Positions 40,304 through 51,505 of a stretch of 61,596 nt of DNA are shown in pieces. A program made the position numbers and the translations under genes. The notes under the pieces were generated by a model. It worked only from the letters and a program-made list of their open reading frames with translations. It was not told where the DNA came from and ran no database searches. Each line of letters starts with the position of its first letter. Position 1 is the first letter of the stretch. The DNA lies in the NCBI GenBank assembly GCA_005281725.1, contig SSBO01000009.1:125915-187510 (forward strand), written 5' to 3'. Source of the stretch: Wuchereria bancrofti. Lineage: Eukaryota; Nematoda; Chromadorea; Rhabditida; Onchocercidae.

Positions 40304-43300
40304 ATGTTCGGACGTGATCGGTATAGCACTATGAATGAAAATATTCCTGCAAAACCATCCGGAAGATCGACATCCGCAAATGGCGGAATATCGCAGAAGA
40401 AACTAAGTGAAAACTCACTGCAGGTTGTTAAAATTTTTGATAAATAGTAGATAGTAATGGCTAAAAGTCCAAAAAAAGAAAAGCGATTCAAGAAATTTTT
40501 AATCGTTTGTCGTATAGTTGGTCTCGCCATGTACTTTTTACGTCAATGTAAAATGTATTACAATAGAGGTTGAGAGGTTACGAATACTACTTGATTTCAT
40601 ATCTTTTCCTGTTATACTTTTTAAACAAAGGGTAGTTGAATAAACTAAATCTTGACCCTCGAAATGGGATAGAAAGCAAAGTTACTGAAGATCTTTAATT
40701 GAAAAATTTGCGGAACCCCTGTCCCTGCCTCTCACGTTATTCTGACTTTATTTCAGAATGTTTTAGCTGTACCGCAAATTCTCAAATATATAAAACCAGA
40801 AGGTTAATATTAATCCACCCATTATATCCGTTGCGGAGTTGTTTCTGACAATTTTCTATTTGCGTAAGATCCCAGCTTTTTAACTTCTAAGAATTTATGG
40901 CCAATTTTTTTCATATCACCTGGGCAATCGGAAGAAACTAAGTTCTAATGTTACTTTGGTATCGAATTCTCATATAATAGAATAATAGAGTATGTTAACT
41001 CATGTTGTCACTCATCACTAAAGCAAAAAACGAATTCATTCCTTGTCCTTAAAATAAAAAAATAAAGAAATCGTCTTTAAAATAGATAATTAAAAAGATT
41101 ATAGATTATCGCTCTGTCATTTTTGCTGATATGTTGCTACTTGCAACAGATGATTATATCTGTCTTGCACAAAATCGCGAGATATTTGTATTAAGACTGT
41201 AGGAAATGAAAAAGACATTCGACGCCTAGCCAAATATTAAATATATTATTGAGAAATAATAGAAATTAGATAATTCCAGTATCTTTAGCGGTTTAAAAAT
41301 ATGGCAAGCGGGATTTTGGGGAAAAACTTGAACGATCCGAAAGAAGGAGCACAAATACGAAGAGCTGCATTAGCAGATATGAAAAACGTTGTAACAAATG
41401 AAGGCAATAGGAAAATCGGCAAAGATGGAGGTGAAAGCAAATTTTCGTCACTTTCTAGTAAATTGCTGCGATCATCTTCCGTATCTCCAAAACGTGTACG
41501 AACGAAAGCATTGGAGAAAAAGCAACCTGAATGTGGCGTTACCTTAGGCAAGGTAGAATATTAATTAAACATTGAAAATATGTTTTAAGTTAATTAAAAT
41601 CATTTAGAGTCCTTTCCTCTTTTTTCCTCTGCTCGAAGCAAATCTTTTCTTTACCATCAAAGAATTATTTAATACATTATGCGTAGCTAATTCTTTATAT
41701 ATCTACTTTTAGGGTTTGGCAGAGCTCCTAACGAATGCAGGTATGAATCTGCGTAATCGACGTGTTTTAAGATCTGATGCAGTTCCATCTAGTCAACATT
41801 TAAAGCTAAAGCCAACTTATAACGAAACAGCTGTACAAGCTGCTCCTGCCCAACCTGAAGCAATAAAGAAGTTGCTAAAACCGTTACCATTCTGTAACGG
41901 AAAGCGTAGTTCTGATGACACATACAATAACGAAGTGGTGTACTGCGAACAGTATGCAGCTGATAATTGGGATTATTTATTTTATATCGAGAATAAAGGA
42001 GTGGTGCCGTCGAATTTCTTGCACGGATCGAGGGTTTGTTCATTTTAAAATATAGTGAAGTAACATTATGATTGAATTTCTGGCATAGAATTTTCGCTTT
42101 AAAATGTTATATGGACATTTGTTTTTAGTAAATATAGTAACTAATCAGGTTTATGCTTATTTCTAATTACCACAGTTGCCCGGTTATTAGGAACTAAAGT
42201 CGCAATAGAAACTGTAGATTAAGTCGTAGATTTTAAGTAGATTTTATGAATCGTAATATATTTAATGCGTTTTACATGATGCATCTTTTATACAAATGCT
42301 TTTTTGTTTATTTTTCTCGTTTTTCTTAAATTTTTAGATTACACCTAGAAATCGAATGATTGCAATAGACTGGATTACTCGCATGCAAATTACTTTCAAG
42401 TTGTTGCCAGAGACGCAATTAACAACGGTTAATCTCTTTGACCGTTGTTTAATGGCACGACGCTTTACACTTGAAAAGGTTTCATAAAACTTTATTTGCT
42501 AAAAACGAGAAATAAAATTGAAGATGGTAGTGAAGAATCACCCACAAGATAAAGGAATTTAAGGCGATATTCGCGAAAAGTAGACTATTCCAAGAAATGT
42601 GGAGACAAATATAATGGATGCTGGAGGAATTATTTTAAAGTTTTCCATTTTATTTAGTGGATCGTCTTTAATTATTTGGTGTATTTAAGAAATAATGATC
42701 TGCGTGCTCATTCATCGTTTATCTGTGTTATTGTTATTGTCTTTCTTATTTAATTATTTGAGCTTTCAATGCTTTCAGAGAGAAATTCAACTAATTTCTC
42801 TGGGCTGTGCTGTTATAGCAGCCAAATATGAAGAAATTTATCCACCTGAAATATCTGAATATCTTAGCTCTTGTGACAATACAAAGCAAGAAATCGTGCG
42901 GGCGGAAATTAATGTAAGATATTTGTATGTTCAATGATTTCTTTTTTTCTCAGTAATTAATTCACTTGCGGAGGATTAGCCTCGCTGCGTTGCTCAATGA
43001 TTAGTCAGTTTTATATTGCTAAGGTGAAAATTTTCAAGAGAATCTCAAAATACCAAATTGTTGTCGTAGTTTTTTTTTCTTTTTTTCATATGCTCTGATT
43101 AATTGAGTTTATGTTTTTACAAAGATCAAATCATATATTTACTTCTTTAAAATCTTTTGTCTAACATTTCTGTGCCTAATGCGTTTGATGTTTCTTAATT
43201 TTACCTCTATATTTATCTCTTTTTTTCCGAGTTTTCTGAAACTTACATTTCTTGAGAAAGAGGGACAGAGCATGTCGTGAGCTATTTTATTTTTTAAATG

Positions 43301-43701
43301 ACAGATCGTTAAAATATTAAATTATTTCAACGCGATAATGGGATTGCATGGATTTAGAATCGTTCAAATTTACGCATTCTTCTATTTCTATTGTAATTCT
43401 CATTTCTTTTCGTAATATTCGTTTCAGGTGTTACATCTCTTGAATTTTGATTTGAGATATCCTCGTGCCATTCAGTTTATCCGTCGTCTTACGGAACATT
43501 ACGATCTTAGCGTTCATACATTGGCTAAAGTTATTAGTGAAATAGCATCATACGACTATAACACATGCTGTATGAAACCGTCGGTTATTGCAGCTATTTC
43601 AGTGTTCATTGCAGCTGCATTGGAAGGAGTTGAATTTCCAGATAAGTTGCATCGTTTAGCAAGGTATATAGATAGATAGATTGATTGATTGATTGATTGA
43701 T

Positions 43702-43781
<80 letters not shown>

Positions 43782-44174
43782 ACTATAATGTCGCGCTAAT
43801 TTTTGGACTCTTTTTTGAAAAGAAGCTTATCAGTTCTTTAAAATCACTGTGACATTTCCCCCATTGATTTCTTATGGGAATTGATTTCTTTTTTTCTTTT
43901 TTTGTGACACTCGATTCTTCTGTTATCACGTTGGTTTGGAAATTAACGAAAAGGTTTATGTGAAATTAACAAGGGAAAAAGCATATTTAATTTCAGAGTA
44001 TCGAAGACAGAAGTCGAACGATTAGCACCTCTTTTTGCATCAGCCATACTAGAATTGATTAGAAATGAAAAAAGTTACGGTGCTATCTATAGGCGAATGT
44101 GCACTCAAAGAAGAATGGTTTTCACCAATGAAAATATTGCCTATTTGGCTTCACTTGTGACCAAAAGTCACTGA
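40304..44174 (+). CDS. G2/mitotic cyclin B
   Basis: It is the activating and targeting subunit of CDK1. Exons 40304-40423, 41289-41552, 41713-42033, 42338-42478, 42779-42913, 43428-43663 and 43997-44174 join in phase to 464 residues. The N-terminal regulatory half holds a destruction box RRAALADMKN (RxxLxxxxN) soon after the exon 2 start. The cyclin box begins WDYLFYIENKG and continues NRMIAIDWITRMQITFKLLP (the usual MRAILIDWL is altered), TVNLFDRCL, AAKYEEIYPPEISEYL and VLHLLNFDLRYPRAIQFIRR, in which FIRR replaces the cyclin B hallmark FLRR. The C-terminal box has HTLAKVISEIASYDY and MKPSVIAAISVFIAAAL. It ends LASLVTKSH. The start is the ATG seven bases after a splice-type acceptor. Assignment to B1, B2 or B3 type is not resolved. 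Confidence 0.92.
43669..43780. repeat. Tetranucleotide microsatellite (GATA)n(GATT)n in a cyclin B intron
   Basis: A short GATA run is followed by about 26 tandem GATT units with one variant (GATC) near 43700. It begins five to six bases after the GT donor of cyclin exon 6 at 43664. Confidence 0.95.
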
Positions 44175-45890
44175 TTTCGAAATTTCAAAATATCGTCGTA
44201 ATTGTTCTTTTTTGTCACTATTTGGTTGAATTCGTTATGAGAAATAGCAACTGCTCTTGTTTTTAGCATATAAATAAATTACTTTTACTTTAAATCATTT
44301 TTAACTTACAAATTAAATTCTTACTTTGACATACAAGTAGACTACTCTTTATCGCTCAATTACTTTTACTTTAATGTATAAGTAAATTACTGCTGCTTCA
44401 CATTTCCCTTTGAATTATGTAAGAATCTACAGCTTATTTCTTCTCCTATTCTGTTTCTTCTCACTAAGAGTCATGCACTTTATTTCATGTCTTTACAGTT
44501 CGCCAGCAATTTGCATAATAGTTGCAAGTGAGAAAATTAAAATTTCAGAATTTTCTATCGTCTTGCCTTCATTTTTCCGTTCGTTGTATGGATTGGAATA
44601 CTTCAGTGCTTTTGCAAAATGTTTGATTTACAACTGATTTTTATATGATCATCTAACAACAATATTACCTCATAATTACATGGATGATGTGCTTGACTGA
44701 GAATAACAATGTATTATGGATGAAAATTTTCATTCTTCGTTATACTGTATGTTACTAATGTTTCGTATTTCCACATTAACCTTCACTATTACTTCTTGTT
44801 TATGCTTGTCCCATTTATGCTTGTTTTTGTGGTTTTAACCAATATTTTGCTATTTTTGCAGAAGTTAAGATTCAAAATGAATTTTTCAAACAAAGTTTTT
44901 GTATTCTAGAGTTTACTTAAAAATATTTAAGCATAAGGTATTAGAAAATGTATACAACATTATCAGTTCATCCTCTCATTGTTTTTTTTTTTTTTTTTTT
45001 GTTTTACAAGATATCTTTATTTGGAAATTTAAATAAGCATTCGTCGATTTAGAGAATAATAGCATTTCAATTCTGAAATAATGGAAATACGACGATTTGA
45101 AAACTTTTTTTTTTCTTGTTTTTTGCATAAAACTGTGAATCAAGATGGTAGCCGCTTTATGTTTTTCTGTAGGTTGATAGGTAAAAATCGGCTTCATCTG
45201 TTTTGCAATGTTTAAGAATCGTCAGTATGAATGAAGAAATGTTCTTTTGTTTTTTTTACACTTGCAACTTGTATTTTTTTTTGATTTCAATGCATATTTT
45301 TAGACTTCTATCTTATTAGTCATTTAAATCGTCAAGCAATAAACATTTTTCTGCCATGATTGTATGTGATCGTTTTTCATCAGACCTATAATGGTTTTAA
45401 CTTTAAAAGAAAAAAAGAAAAACGTTTACGCATTATGTATTGTTGTTTACATGTATATTATATTGTGAAAGTAAAATAAATGGGTGAATTCAAGGTCAAT
45501 AATCGAAGATATTTGAATTGTTCACAGTTCAGCAATGTATGTAACATTTTTACCAGGTTATGAGATAAACTTAAAATTAAACAGGTTTCAAATTTGAGCT
45601 TCATTTGGGAATATGATTGCATCTCCTAGGTCAGGTATATGTGAGACTCCCCGATGTTTAGATTTGTTTTCGAATTGTTCAGTTTAGTTGTATACATATT
45701 TTGGTTTTTTGGGTTGGAACTATCATAGGTTCTTAATGTGCGCGCATTGGAGAGATGACCACTTTTCATTAATCATTGTTCTTCCATTACCAAAATATCA
45801 CATCAGCAATTTTCGAATTGTTCGTATATTTCTTTGCAAATGTTTCCGAAGCTTTTTTACTTTTTTTAGTCCTTTGTAGGATAAATTATT
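44175..45890. other. Intergenic region between cyclin B and Naa38
   Basis: No gene is recognised. It includes T runs at about 44983-45000 and ordinary AT-rich sequence. A TTTGTAG acceptor at 45873-45879 lies 11 bases before the next ATG and is a likely trans-splice site. Confidence 0.5.
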
Positions 45891-46280
45891 ATGCCGGATC
45901 AAGAAGATTTAGGGATACGGCGATGGCTTGGAAAAATTTTACGACTCGAATTAACGGATGGACGTACAATTGAGGGGAAATTTATGTGCACTGATAACGC
46001 ACCAAATATAATTCTCAGTGGTTGTAAGGTGATTAAGAAATTTTTTGTCTTAAATGATTGGTAGATTTCATGGGATAATATCGGAATAGTGTAATGTGGT
46101 TTATTTGGAATGAAATTTGAATTGTGGTATTTGTGTGATCATAAATTCCGACTACTATTAGTTTACTTCCAGGAACAATGGAAAGATGAATTGGAATCCC
46201 GAATGGTTGGCCTTGTTATGGCAAATGGAAAGCATATACGAACAATATATCTAGTACATACTACAGCGGAGATAGGATAA
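45891..46280 (+). CDS. Naa38/LSMD1-like Lsm-fold subunit of the NatC N-terminal acetyltransferase
   Basis: Two exons, 45891-46028 and 46173-46280 (phase 0 junction), encode 81 residues. The Sm1 motif region reads GIRRWLGKILRLELTDGRTI then EGKFMCTDNAPNIILSGC. The Sm2 region reads ESRMVGLVMANGKHIRTIYL. The pattern WL...R-L-DGRT-EG-F-CTD-A-N-IL and VGL-M-G-HI matches the NatC auxiliary subunit Naa38 better than canonical Sm/LSm proteins, which carry different Sm2 RG motifs. NatC acetylates N-terminal Met followed by hydrophobic residues on nascent chains at the ribosome. The gene converges with the SAP30BP homologue, whose stop is about 345 bases away. Confidence 0.85.
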
Positions 46281-46625
46281 ATTATTTATATCAGCCATGA
46301 GAAACTGATTTCAACGAGCTGTACAAAACAGATTTCAGCAAAAACACTATTTAATTATTTGTTTTGAACTATCTATTTGAACAAATTATTTTTGATAACC
46401 TTAAAATATACGACAGTTTTTGGAGAAAAAACAGCTTAAAAAAATACCTTTCAAGTGAAAGAGTTGAACTTTTTTAAAAGGTTTGAAAGCAACATAGTAC
46501 CACTTATATGAAGTTCCGAGTCTTTAAAAATCCTATCAATTGATTATATTACTATACAAACAAAACAATGTTATACTGTTATAGAATTATTATGAGATCC
46601 AATAATAATTATCATAATAAGCGAG

Positions 46626-49281
46626 TCACTTTTTAGCACCTTCGAAACGTGATTTCCTTTTAGCTTCAGTTCCTTTAGCAGACGCAGTTCCACTTATTGT
46701 TTTCTTCTCAACAGTAGCATTGAACTTCTCCATCGCTTCTTTTTGAAGTACTGCTGAAGAGAAAAGGCCTTATTTGGTTCGTATCACAAATTATCACATT
46801 GTAGGATTGATTCAGCGGAATCCAAAGTTTCCTCTTATGCTCCAACTTACGGAAAGAAGAAAACTAACTGGAAAAAGAAAAACATAATACTTACAAATCT
46901 GGTCATAGAAGCAGTCCTTTGTGAAACCGTGTGGATCGAAAACTGATGGTGCGAAATTTGAACCCAGTTCGTCCACCTCGAATTTTTCAATCAATTTCTC
47001 GTACATTGATGGGTTTTTGAAGTCGCGCCTTTTTTGTATTAATGCATTCAAATCAGCTCCCCGTGCTTTTTTTTCGAAAAATCCTCGAAATCTTGCCTGC
47101 AACATAAGTGTTATCTTTTTCGTTGAAATTCGACCTAATTTCAGTTTTCATTTCAATGAAAACTCCAAGAATAAATTTTGTACCTCAAGTTCAGCAGAGC
47201 ATTTTGTGACTGGTGACGGTGGCAATCGTATTTCCACAGGATCATCATGAATCTGCGGACTATCATTTCCTTCCGCTGATTTTGGTGTCAAACTATCAAG
47301 ATTCTGGTCGATATGTTGTCTTTCCTATAAAATGCATAGAAAAGAATTACCAGAACTTATAAATAAACTACCTGTAGCAATTTCATCTGGTAAACGATCT
47401 CCATTGGTTTCTAGTTCACAAGTTGTTGGTTACTCTTCCCCCCCACTTCCATTTTTCCACTTGATTCTGGAACAATACTATTTTATGGGATTCCCCGAAC
47501 ATTCGTCTCCGTCTGCTTCTTCCTTTTCCTGCCATAGCAGATGATATCATTGATATTGAATGAGCATACTTACAAGTTCTCGTAAACCTTCTTCGACCGC
47601 ACTATCTACAGCAATTTCATCCGGTGAACGACTGTCCTCATGACCAGGTGGTGGTTTTGGTTCCCGATTTGTTGATTCCGAGCTTCCTTTTTCTTCTGCT
47701 CGTTTACTTGCAACTGCTTTCCGGTCAGCTTAAAAGGATATTACAGTGAGAAGAATATTATGGTAAAGTTTCCGACTGGTCTTCGACAGGATCTGGTCCA
47801 AAACTGGATATTAACCATTTTCTGAATTATAAAAATATAAACTAAGAGGATAAGTGAAAACTGTGTTCGTCGTTAGGATATTAGGTTGAATCGCATGTCT
47901 TTTTAATAAATGAGACAACATTAAATTTAAATAAATGAATACATGTATAGAAATGCACAAGCTTACATAAGCATCAACTGAAATCAAGTACCTCTTTTTT
48001 TTAATAAACGTTTTTTGCTAGAAATTTTGCAAATGTGCAAACCTTTAGCGAACTGATCCTCCTCATCTTCCTGTTCACCATATGAAACCAGCGAAGTTTG
48101 ACTCTGTGTAATGTAAAGTGCACTTTTCGAAGTAAGTGGTCGATTTCGATTCTGTGATGGTGATACTGTTTGCACTAAATGTTCTGGAGATGATATTAGT
48201 GCTCTCTTAAATGGAGGTGGATGTAATGAACTAACGCTTCCGATCATTCTACTTTCTGATTCGACACTTGAGTCGGCGTTCGATGACGAACTTCCATTTG
48301 CTGCATCATCTAAATCGGAAACAATTATTATTGATCGAATTACGAAGGAGAAAAAGTATCAAAACTAGAAAAGTAAATCTATAGCAAAACCATATATAAA
48401 TTTTCTCCATGCATCATATTTTAGGATCAGCATTTTCTACTATGTAAAGGCATATTCATAATGCGATTTGTTAATCGAAATGAATCATATATATATTTAC
48501 TGACTTTAGTTCAGTTTAACCTTTTGCTTTCTTGTCCTGTAACTTGTCCTTACCTGTCCAGTATTCTGAATCTCGTCGTCCCTCTTTTCGCTGAATCTCC
48601 TTACTTATTTCACTTGATGTTTGTTCTGAAACTTCAAAATCATTTAGCTCGGAAAAGCGCCCAACACGCAGAACAAGAAAATAATTATTCGGCTAAGTAA
48701 TACTAGTTTTTATCTCTTGCAAAAGTTCATCAAAACTCGACATAATCGAAAAGTTGACAAAATAGAGTGACATTATTACATCCTGTTTTTCACTTGTTTG
48801 CTCCCTCGCACTCACGAAATATTTTTCTTTATAAACAATGGATAAAAGATTTTGTAAAACATAACAAAAGTATAGGGCTCTTTCTGATTAGATATAAATA
48901 AAAGTCCGAAAATTTTCTTGCTTTTACTCTGTAGTTGCAAATATTTATAAATTCCGTTTGAAAATCTTCCTTATCATCTAGAAATAATAGCAAAATGACA
49001 AACACGCTAACAGAGCAAAATTAAGAATAATACATTCTTTACTAAAAGAATGGCTCGGAACAGAAAGGAAAATGAAGTAGGAGGGAAACAATTTATTAAA
49101 TAATAAATCTGGCAACTTCAAAAACATCATTTTAAATCTAGTGACTAAAACATATAAAAAACTAAGTTCGAAAATTTCTAAAGCTATCACCTCTATCGCT
49201 ATTATTCAGGCCCTGTTCCTCCTCGGAATTTTTTCTAAATGGTGATTCATCATCACTGTAGTATTCCGCTAAGTGATTCAT
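46626..49281 (-). CDS. SAP30-binding protein (HCNGP) homologue
   Basis: SAP30BP is a nuclear protein linked to transcriptional repression and pre-mRNA splicing. Six minus-strand exons, 49281-49191, 48309-48043, 47728-47574, 47324-47184, 47096-46895 and 46753-46626, join in phase to 327 residues. The N-terminus MNHLAEYYSDDESPF is followed by a long Ser/acidic disordered region (SRSPDEIAVD; YGEQEDEEDQFAK). The diagnostic HCNGP domain follows: IRLPPSPVTKCSAELEARF, then LIQKRRDFKNPSMYEKLIEK, then FEVDELGSNFAPSVFDPHGF. A helix with KEAMEKFNATVEKKT and a basic tail KRKSRFEGAKK complete it. All correspond in order to human SAP30BP. The ATG lies five bases inside an exon after a TTGCAG acceptor. A decayed exon copy lies in the intron at 47371-47530. 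Confidence 0.9.
47371..47530 (-). pseudogene. Decayed duplicate of an internal SAP30BP exon
   Basis: Within the intron between exons 47574 and 47324, the minus strand reads NGDRLPDEIAT in one frame. The active exon 47728-47574 reads EDSRSPDEIAVD at the same place. On the plus strand GCAATTTCATCTGGTAAACGA (47377 on) matches GCAATTTCATCCGGTGAACGA (47611 on) at 19 of 21 bases. Upstream of this block the frame is broken by stops and a seven-G run. It looks like an old tandem exon duplication. Confidence 0.55.
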
Positions 49282-50167
49282 AATACCTGCAACAAAATGT
49301 CACATTATTTATTTATTTAGGGTGATAACAATTAAACGTATCATACTTACTACGCAACATTTTCCCACAAATGTCAAAGATAGCGAAAGCCAGCTAGTAA
49401 AAAGATACAAAGCTAACAAAGACCAATTTCAAAAATGCAAATCCTGTCACTACCAATAATATTTCTACAATGTAACCATTCAACATTTCCCCTAACATTA
49501 AAAAGAGGATGAAAAATGACTGCATCACTATGATTATGAATACCTTCCTTTTTCCTCTTTTCTAGATTCAACTTTTTTTTTCCTTTCCAAATAAATATGC
49601 AAAATCACCACTGCACTGTGCTATAGAAAACTAAACCAATTTAACCAATAAATTTTGACAAATATCCATTACCAAATAAAAATCAGTAGCAATACGAGTA
49701 GCCTTTCGTGATTCAACTGAAACATAATTATCAACCTTAGTTCTTCATGAAAATGTTTTAATATGCTAAAACTTCCCATCTAGATAAACAAATGAAAATT
49801 TGTACCACAGCATACAATTTCCGATACTAGTTCCTTCTTCCCCTACAACTTTAATTTATTTCAGTTTTTATTTATACCACTGCTAATAGCATTTTCTCCT
49901 AACTAAATTTTATTTGCAATCTTCTAGCTAACTTAATATTAGATTGTTTTTCCTACTGTGATTACAATTTATTCCTTGTTCACCAAATTTCATTTATAAT
50001 GAAATGCTACTGAATTCATGTAAGCAGCTCTAAAAGAATCTTGTTGATTTAACCTAGCAAGATTTTGAACAAATTTTAAAATGATAGCAACTTAGCTGCC
50101 TATTCCGACTCCATGTCGTTGTATCTTTCGCTAACTGTATAAAAATTCAGGTAATATATAAAATGAT

Positions 50168-50243
50168 ATTGTGAAAGAATTAATACCATAGTCAGAATCC
50201 ATTATATTGTGAAAGAATTAATACCGCAGTCAGAATCCATTTT
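50168..50243. repeat. Tandem duplication, 38 bp period, two copies
   Basis: ATTGTGAAAGAATTAATACC begins at 50168 and again at 50206. Each is followed by (AT/GC)AGTCAGAATCCATT, with two mismatches between copies. Confidence 0.9.
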
Positions 50244-50289
50244 TTTTTTATATACGGATTTCTATTACGCAGATTTGTACTACTATAAT

Positions 50290-50600
50290 ATACAAGCACG
50301 AATTGGTGACTCTACAGATGTGTAAACAGAAGCAAACAGGAATTGATATCACTATCAGGTTGCAAGCAGAAAATGTACCATTAACAAGTTATAAACAGGA
50401 ATTGTACCATTATCAGGTTGCAATCACGAAATGCACCACTATCATATTACAACGGTTGAAAATAAAAATTGATACCGTGTTGCAATTAGGAATTGGTCGT
50501 CATCGTTATAGCAAAAATTTGAATCCAAGTAAGAATTTGATACCACTATTCGGTTGCAAACAGAAAATGGTACAATTACTAAATATAACTAAAAAAAAGA
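50290..50600. repeat. Degenerate minisatellite of roughly 30-38 bp units
   Basis: Repeated variants of ACTATCAGGTTGCAAGCAGA, then AAATGTACCATTA or GGAATTGTACCATTA, occur at about 50350, 50412, 50440 and 50550. The words GTTGCAA, (C)AG(G)AATTG and ACCA(T/C)TATC recur. The degeneracy indicates an old array. Confidence 0.6.
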
Positions 50601-51199
50601 AAAGAAAAAGATCACGAAAGTAATACTAAAACCAACTTACTTTACTACTAGTATAAAATCAACAAATCAAGAAGTTAGACAATGTGACATGAACCATTTG
50701 TCCAAAGGGAGGTCCGAACGACGAATTTTAACGAGTAGCTAAATATCAAACTTCAGTTCTGCATATGGCTGATACGATGGACAATTGTTAAATTGCGAAA
50801 TGTTTGAATTTCATTTTTTATTGTTCAAACATTATGAATTATATGCATTGTTACTTTCATTTAAAAGAATTTTGTTACAGATTAATTTGTAGAAATTGGA
50901 ATTAGAATTGAATTTTTTTTTTTATTGGAGCAATACTTCTGATTAGTTATAGTTATATTTTATTTGCTATGTAAAAAGTGGTATTTGCTATGCAAAAAGT
51001 GATACAATTATGTAGAAAATAATATAAATTATGTAAATGAAGTAATAAAACTAGAATTAGAATTGAATTTTTTTAAATTATATAAATGTGTTTATATGTA
51101 GATTTTTTTCTGCAATGTAGAAATGTATTATAAAACGATGAGATTATGTAAATTTTCTATTTAACATTCAATTTACAAATATGAAAAGTTTTTTTTTTC

Positions 51200-51505
51200 A
51201 CTTTCATATTTTTGCTTCAGTACTTTTTTATCGAAGATTTGATTATTTTATATGAATATCATTTGAGTATACTTGGGATTTCAGTAACAAATGATATATT
51301 CAATTTTTATGTTTTTCTGGAAATTTCATCTCTTTCGTCCTACGTGTTAGTTTCAATGGGAAAAGATGAAAAAGCCTTGGTTGCAGCATTTGAATATCTG
51401 ATTAGAGGAACAATAGGTTTTTTTACTTGATATCGAGCTTTTGTATTTCACGACAGGAACGCTCAGTATGTCTAACATGCCTGAAAGAATAGTGATCAAG
51501 CGCTA
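51200..51505 (+). pseudogene. Bacterial (Wolbachia-like) MnhD/NuoN-family transporter fragment, frameshifted
   Basis: From about 51212 one frame encodes a piece typical of the proton-conducting membrane transporter family (Mrp/Mnh antiporter subunit D, NADH-quinone oxidoreductase subunit N relatives): LGISVTNDIFNFYVFLEISS, then LSSYVLVSMGKDEKALVAAF, then EYLIRGTIG. That frame stops at 51430. Homology continues one frame over from about 51426 as LLYFTTGTLSMSNMPERI, which matches the family's GIG-LLY--TGTL-M segment. The fragment lacks both ends of a roughly 500-residue protein, contains at least one frameshift and sits in an AT-rich desert. Wolbachia as donor is inferred from the nematode host and the alphaproteobacterial look of the peptide. 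No other bacterial gene is adjacent. Confidence 0.8.

Larger units (their letters stand above)
49282..51199. other. Intergenic region with a degenerate minisatellite
   Basis: No gene is supported. The stretch at 50303-50623 is open in one frame only because it is built of short repeats. Separate repeat entries cover 50168-50243 and 50290-50600. Confidence 0.5.

Noticed and set aside
50303..50623. A 106-codon plus-strand open frame.
   Set aside because: It is made of degenerate minisatellite units and an A-rich end. No domain or splice logic is present.
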